Shown: piece by piece, positions 52,601-57,869 of the stretch
How positions within the stretch are numbered: position 1 is the first letter of the stretch
Layout of the letters: each line of letters starts with the position of its first letter
DNA from: Lucifuga dentata
Lineage: Eukaryota; Chordata; Actinopteri; Ophidiiformes; Bythitidae
Length of the DNA: 64,000 nt
NCBI GenBank assembly: GCA_014773175.1
Contig: VXCM01000483.1
Span: forward strand, 105,097-169,096
Direction: 5' to 3'
Made by a program: the position numbers and the translations under genes
Notes under the pieces: model-generated
Told to the model about the DNA's origin: nothing
What the model saw: the letters and a program-made list of their open reading frames with translations, nothing else
Databases searched by the model: none

Positions 52601-55600
52601 AGATATGTTCCCAATAATGAGAGATCTCTCAATTTCCCTTCTCTTTCATGAAGACTCACACTTTCAGGGATCGTCGGCAGTCCATTGATATCCGGGGCGA
52701 TGAAGTAGGAGTGCTGCAAAAACACAAACATGCAGGAGAGAGAAGAGAGAAGGTCACAATGAAGCGTACCACTCACAGAAGAGAATGAGGGGAAGAGGGG
52801 GGAGAAAGGCCGTTCACTTTGTTCTATGATTTATGGCTCATCTTCAGCTCTGTCTATATGAATTGCTGAGCTGGTGTCTGAACTGTGGCAATGTTTTTAT
52901 CAGGCCTACAGAACAGAGAAAGCTCAACAGCAGCTCTGCTCCCCATAGACACAGACTGGGGTGATGTCTCCGGTGGAAAACTGAGTCTTTATTTAAGCAT
53001 TAAAAAGGACTGCAGAGCACCAAACTCACAGACAAAAGTGTTTGTGCAGATGTGTGCACGCATGCACACACGCTGGCACTCACCAGTACAAATACACACA
53101 GACAGACGTGTGAACAGACATGCACGCACGCACAGACACACAGGTTGTTTAGAGGATCACAGAGCTGCCTGTCTCACTTTGGGAGAGCAGGGCAGGTTCA
53201 CTGTTCAGATCAAAGGGGCCTGAGAGAGGTGCTGTTTGGAGACAGGTAGACAAACCAACTCAAACACACTACTTTATCTCTCATACACACACTCGCACAC
53301 TCATTCTTGCCTCTCTTGTATCCTTGGTACACCTGCATTTCTCTGGGCATCAACCTGACCATCTGTTGCTGCAACTTGCTAAAATCCACTGTAGCTTCGA
53401 AGGAATTTAAAGCAAAAATCTGTGTAAGTTGTGCGGGGACCAAACTAGTTAATACTTTTTATTTCTTGTGCGAAATAACGAACAAATCATTTTTGGGGTT
53501 ATTTCACAATTTTATACTTTTCATGGAATTAATTTGTGCCCCTTGTGGCATCTGATAGCTGCAAAATAGTCATAAATCCATGAACCATCTTTTGGTTACA
53601 GAAGACATTTTTCCAATTGATATGACTGCACATGAATGCACCATTGTGGCAGACTATTTAGTCAATCTGCACTTGCAGCCAGGTTTGTATTGAAAGAAAG
53701 ATATCATAAATAAAGAAAAGCATTTTTGGGTGGGAGGAAAATCTATCAGAGAGGACCAACAAGTGCAAACATGAAGAGGCATACAAAGCAAACTCCACCA
53801 AAAGAAAGCAAAAAGATTTCCCGGCTTTCCCAGATTTAATTATAAAGAAATAAGAACAAAGATTGAAGAAAATGCCCATCAAAGCCATCAATTAAAGAAC
53901 AATCAAGTGCCAAAAAAAGTAGTGAAATAAAAGAAAAAAAGAATAAATAATTTGATATATGATACACGCCTAAATAACTACACTTGAATCACTTAACAAA
54001 TGGACTGGAATTTAGCTAGTATGAAGTTTCTCTGGTAATCCACATTATAAATCTAACTAGTTCAAGCTTATCCACATCTAACATTATTAACGAGCTGCAC
54101 ATTTTACTGTAACTTTTCATGTCCTAAATGCATGCGTGCTAAGTGTGGAAAAAAACTTGAAAACAAATGAATACCATAATCCCAGAGGCGTGTTTATGTA
54201 GCAGAGTGAGACGAAGCGTCACGTTGGAACAGGAAGTTGTAAAAGTTTTTAGAGTTGCTAAGTTATGCAAGAAGCTGGTCATCACAGCAGCATTGTTTCA
54301 GACAAACCATTCCAGAATCCAATGTCTCATTACAGCATCTTGTAGAATCATTAATTAGCTTTTTTCTCTCAGCTCAATTTACATGGAGCTTTCCGGCAGC
54401 TCTTGAAGTATTGCTTGGCTTGCATAAAATCCTTAAGAACATAACCAGTGTTACGCAAATCATGCAAACATATATACTTGAATGATTTATGTTCCCATCA
54501 TTACTGTCGCACCATGTAACTCAACTGTCTGATTCTCACTCCTGGTAACACAGAGACTACAGGATAGCTGTTAATGCAAAATATGATTGTTGTACAAATG
54601 AGGCTAGAGAGAGCTATCTTTCAATTCACTTCCTGAATGCAAATGCTAAATTACCCATAATACTTCAGGTGCTGGACAGCAACTGTAGCTCCACTTCTTT
54701 GGTAAACGTGACTACAAAGTAGCCATTTGCATTTGCTATTGAAAAGAAGACCAGCAGTAGGATAATTAAAACGAAATCAAACAACAAATAAACTAGAAGG
54801 GCACTCATTAGAGCGCATACCTCCACCAAACTTGAACAAGCCTAGAAAAAATGTGTCATGTTCTAATATCTATAAAGTATAAAAGCAGGCCAAATTGCAC
54901 CTGTTAATAGTCTATCCTGGGATAAATATATGCTTGATATTTTTTATTGAGATTAGGGTATTAGTTTTGAAAAAACTGACCAAAAAAAAAGTCCATAGTA
55001 GCAGTATACTATATAAAGTATTTTACAATTACAAATAGTACATATTTGTTTCTGTATTTTTTTCTTTTCCTGTGCTTTTTGTGTTTAATAATATTTCCCT
55101 GTTGCTCTAACAAATGCATGTTATTGTCATAATCATAAGCCATGCTTCTCAACTCATCCTAGCGAGTCTTTCATTGGCTGTTTGCTTCTTAATGTGCCTT
55201 TTTTCTTTCTTTCTTTCTTTCGAAGACATGTTCATGAAAAAACATGGAAAGTGGGTTAACTGGAAAGGCATCAAGGAGATTTTTTGAGCACAACTGCCTT
55301 TACTTTAAACATAAAGAAAAGACACTTTTGATATTCAGAGAGAATATAGTAGTGTGAAATGGCATTAATCATTTACAAAGTTTGATTGTTTTCCAGAGAA
55401 GAAGAAACATACACCAAGACCCAGGATAGTTTGTTTTTGTTATATTTAAAAAGATAGCACGGCTTATTTGGCCAAATTGGAAAGCTGCAGCTCCCATGCG
55501 ATTAGTACAGCAGCGGTTTGAGATTTCACAGCGGCATCTTTCCCTCCTCCCGATTCTGCCGTTCACTCATTCCCCTCCACTCACCGGCTCCTTGCTTCGC

Positions 55601-57812
55601 TGATCTCTCAGTACTTGCCCAGTGGCAATATACAAACGCTCATTCTTGCACAATGAGAAAGAGAGAGAGAGAATAACACAGGGTTCACACATGAAAGGGG
55701 ACAATGATCCTTTTTCTTGGCTGCCATGATAAAACACAAATCAGTCTTTTAGGGAATAATTTTCCTTCATCAATTAAATAAGTATTGGCTTCTCTAGAAA
55801 ACAGATGAAGCTATCACCTCTGTTCTGCTTTGTTTCTTCTCCATTGATGCTCAGAGATTGAAATGAAAAAATTTTATTCATATATATATCTAATAAAAAC
55901 CTACCAAAATAAGAAATCGCAAGGAGATCTAACTGACCTTGTTAACCCTCATAGAGATACACTGATTACCTCATATTAGTCTTGTTGTGTTGTAAAATCA
56001 TCTGTGTAATGAGATGCATATCCTTCTGAGACCTAAGCTGAAGAAAAGGCCCAAAGTTGCTTGTTTAATTGGTCCAAAAAAGGAACTGTGGTTCTCAAGG
56101 ACAAAGGCTAACAATGAAACTCTTTAGATCCCATTATGATATGAAGCCTAAACAAGTCAAAAATACAGATATTAACAAACAAAACACTCTAAAAACCATT
56201 ACTTTCTACTCATATATGCCAGGCTTATGGGGGAAGAAACTGCTGAAGAGTGAGTGTTTTATGTATGAGCTGAGAAACACACAATGAGATTGTGTCAGAG
56301 TTAACTAAACACAGGCCGTCTTTGAGGGACCGGGGTTCATCGAGCCGTTTCACTTTTTGATAAGCAGGAGACACGACAAGCTGTTAAAGGGTCATTCTGC
56401 TTTAAACATGTCCAGCTCTGTCTTATCACACAAAAACCTGTTAGAGCCACTTCTTGTTTCCAAACAAAGTGTCAGTCCTGGATCCTCTGTCTCATCTTAA
56501 CCTTTTCCTGCTCTCCCCTTTTGTCTTCTGTCTTTCACTCATTCAAACTGACTTTAATTGAATTTACCTTTTGCATTTTAAGCTTGTCCTTTGTTCTTTC
56601 TGTCTGTTTTAATGCCATCTTTTGTCTCTCTTTCCATCATTGCTTCTTCCTACGTCTTCACTTTATTTCTGTTGTAATACCTTTGGGCTCTCTCTGCTTC
56701 TGACTGCTTCGGCTAATCGTCATCATCTCCTCTTCTTCTTTGCTTGATGATGCAGCTCACTACTACACGAATCTGTCACAAAACTCTCTCCCTTGGTTAT
56801 AACTACCCAGTATGCAGCAGCTCATCTTTTAACAGATAATGGCTTACCATAGAGTTTAGAATGAGTTTAAGATTTTACAAATAACCTACAGAGTGATCTG
56901 GCTCCAGTGCATGCCAGTGTGCACCATTAAATTGGCCAGTAAGTGCTTCTTCAGGTTCCTAAAACTCATCTTGCTTCAAAGGCCAAGATTTCTCAGTGAA
57001 GGCCCCAAACTCTGGCTGCCTCTCAATCAGGTTAATGCCATTTTGTGTTTAGAAAAGTACTATTTAAATTATTTCTCTGACACTACCTTTCTCCGCCTTC
57101 TGTATTCTTCACTCTGATAAGACGGAATATAAGACATATACGTACCACACTTAGACTGACTGGTGTGAAGGGCTTTGGCACAGGCAGATCATAGAGAGAA
57201 TTCAGCATGTCATTCAAGTCATCTTCCTGAGGCAGAGACACAAACGACACAAGTCATGAAAACACAGGAAGGAAATTTTATTTACTTTTTGAATTATGTG
57301 TCTAACAACAGTGCTGGTACTTGTGCTCCTGCAGACCAGGGGGCAATCCTGCAGCCAGGCCTGAAGAGCTCCAAAACATCCGACTAACATATGTTTAACG
57401 AGCAATGGTGAGGTTAAAAGACGGCTGAGCGTGGAGCTGCAGACGCTTATTATCCAGCAGCGTTGATTTACGGCTGAAAGCAGGCTGTCAGTAATTAAGA
57501 AGGGGTCCCTACTCCAAAGATGGGGGGCTTTAAGAAGCCGTCAGAGAGCTAGCTTGACCACAGAACAGGCCCAGGAGATCATTCATCTGGCATTTATGTG
57601 CTCCATGACAAAACTGCTATTTACGCTGTCAGACTTGTAGCTTTGGTGCTGCACAGGATAACTGAAGGGAAGACTCTGCAACTTGTAGTTAAAACAAACT
57701 AACAACTGTCAGCACTGATGCTGACAATCGTAGTTAGCTTTAGCTTCTTTTTCTGTTTGGCTTTTTATAGAACTTTTTGGTTTTGGCTATGAGCCAATGC
57801 TTGTTTGAAGAA

Positions 57813-57869
<57 letters not shown>

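Larger units (their letters stand above)
52714..57145 (-). other. dennd1b intron (4.4 kb)
   Basis: Contains a repeat fragment (54795-55020, - strand), a short CTTT tetranucleotide run (55201-55221) and a decayed LINE tail (56760-57115). The rest is AT-rich with no exon seen. Confidence 0.7.
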
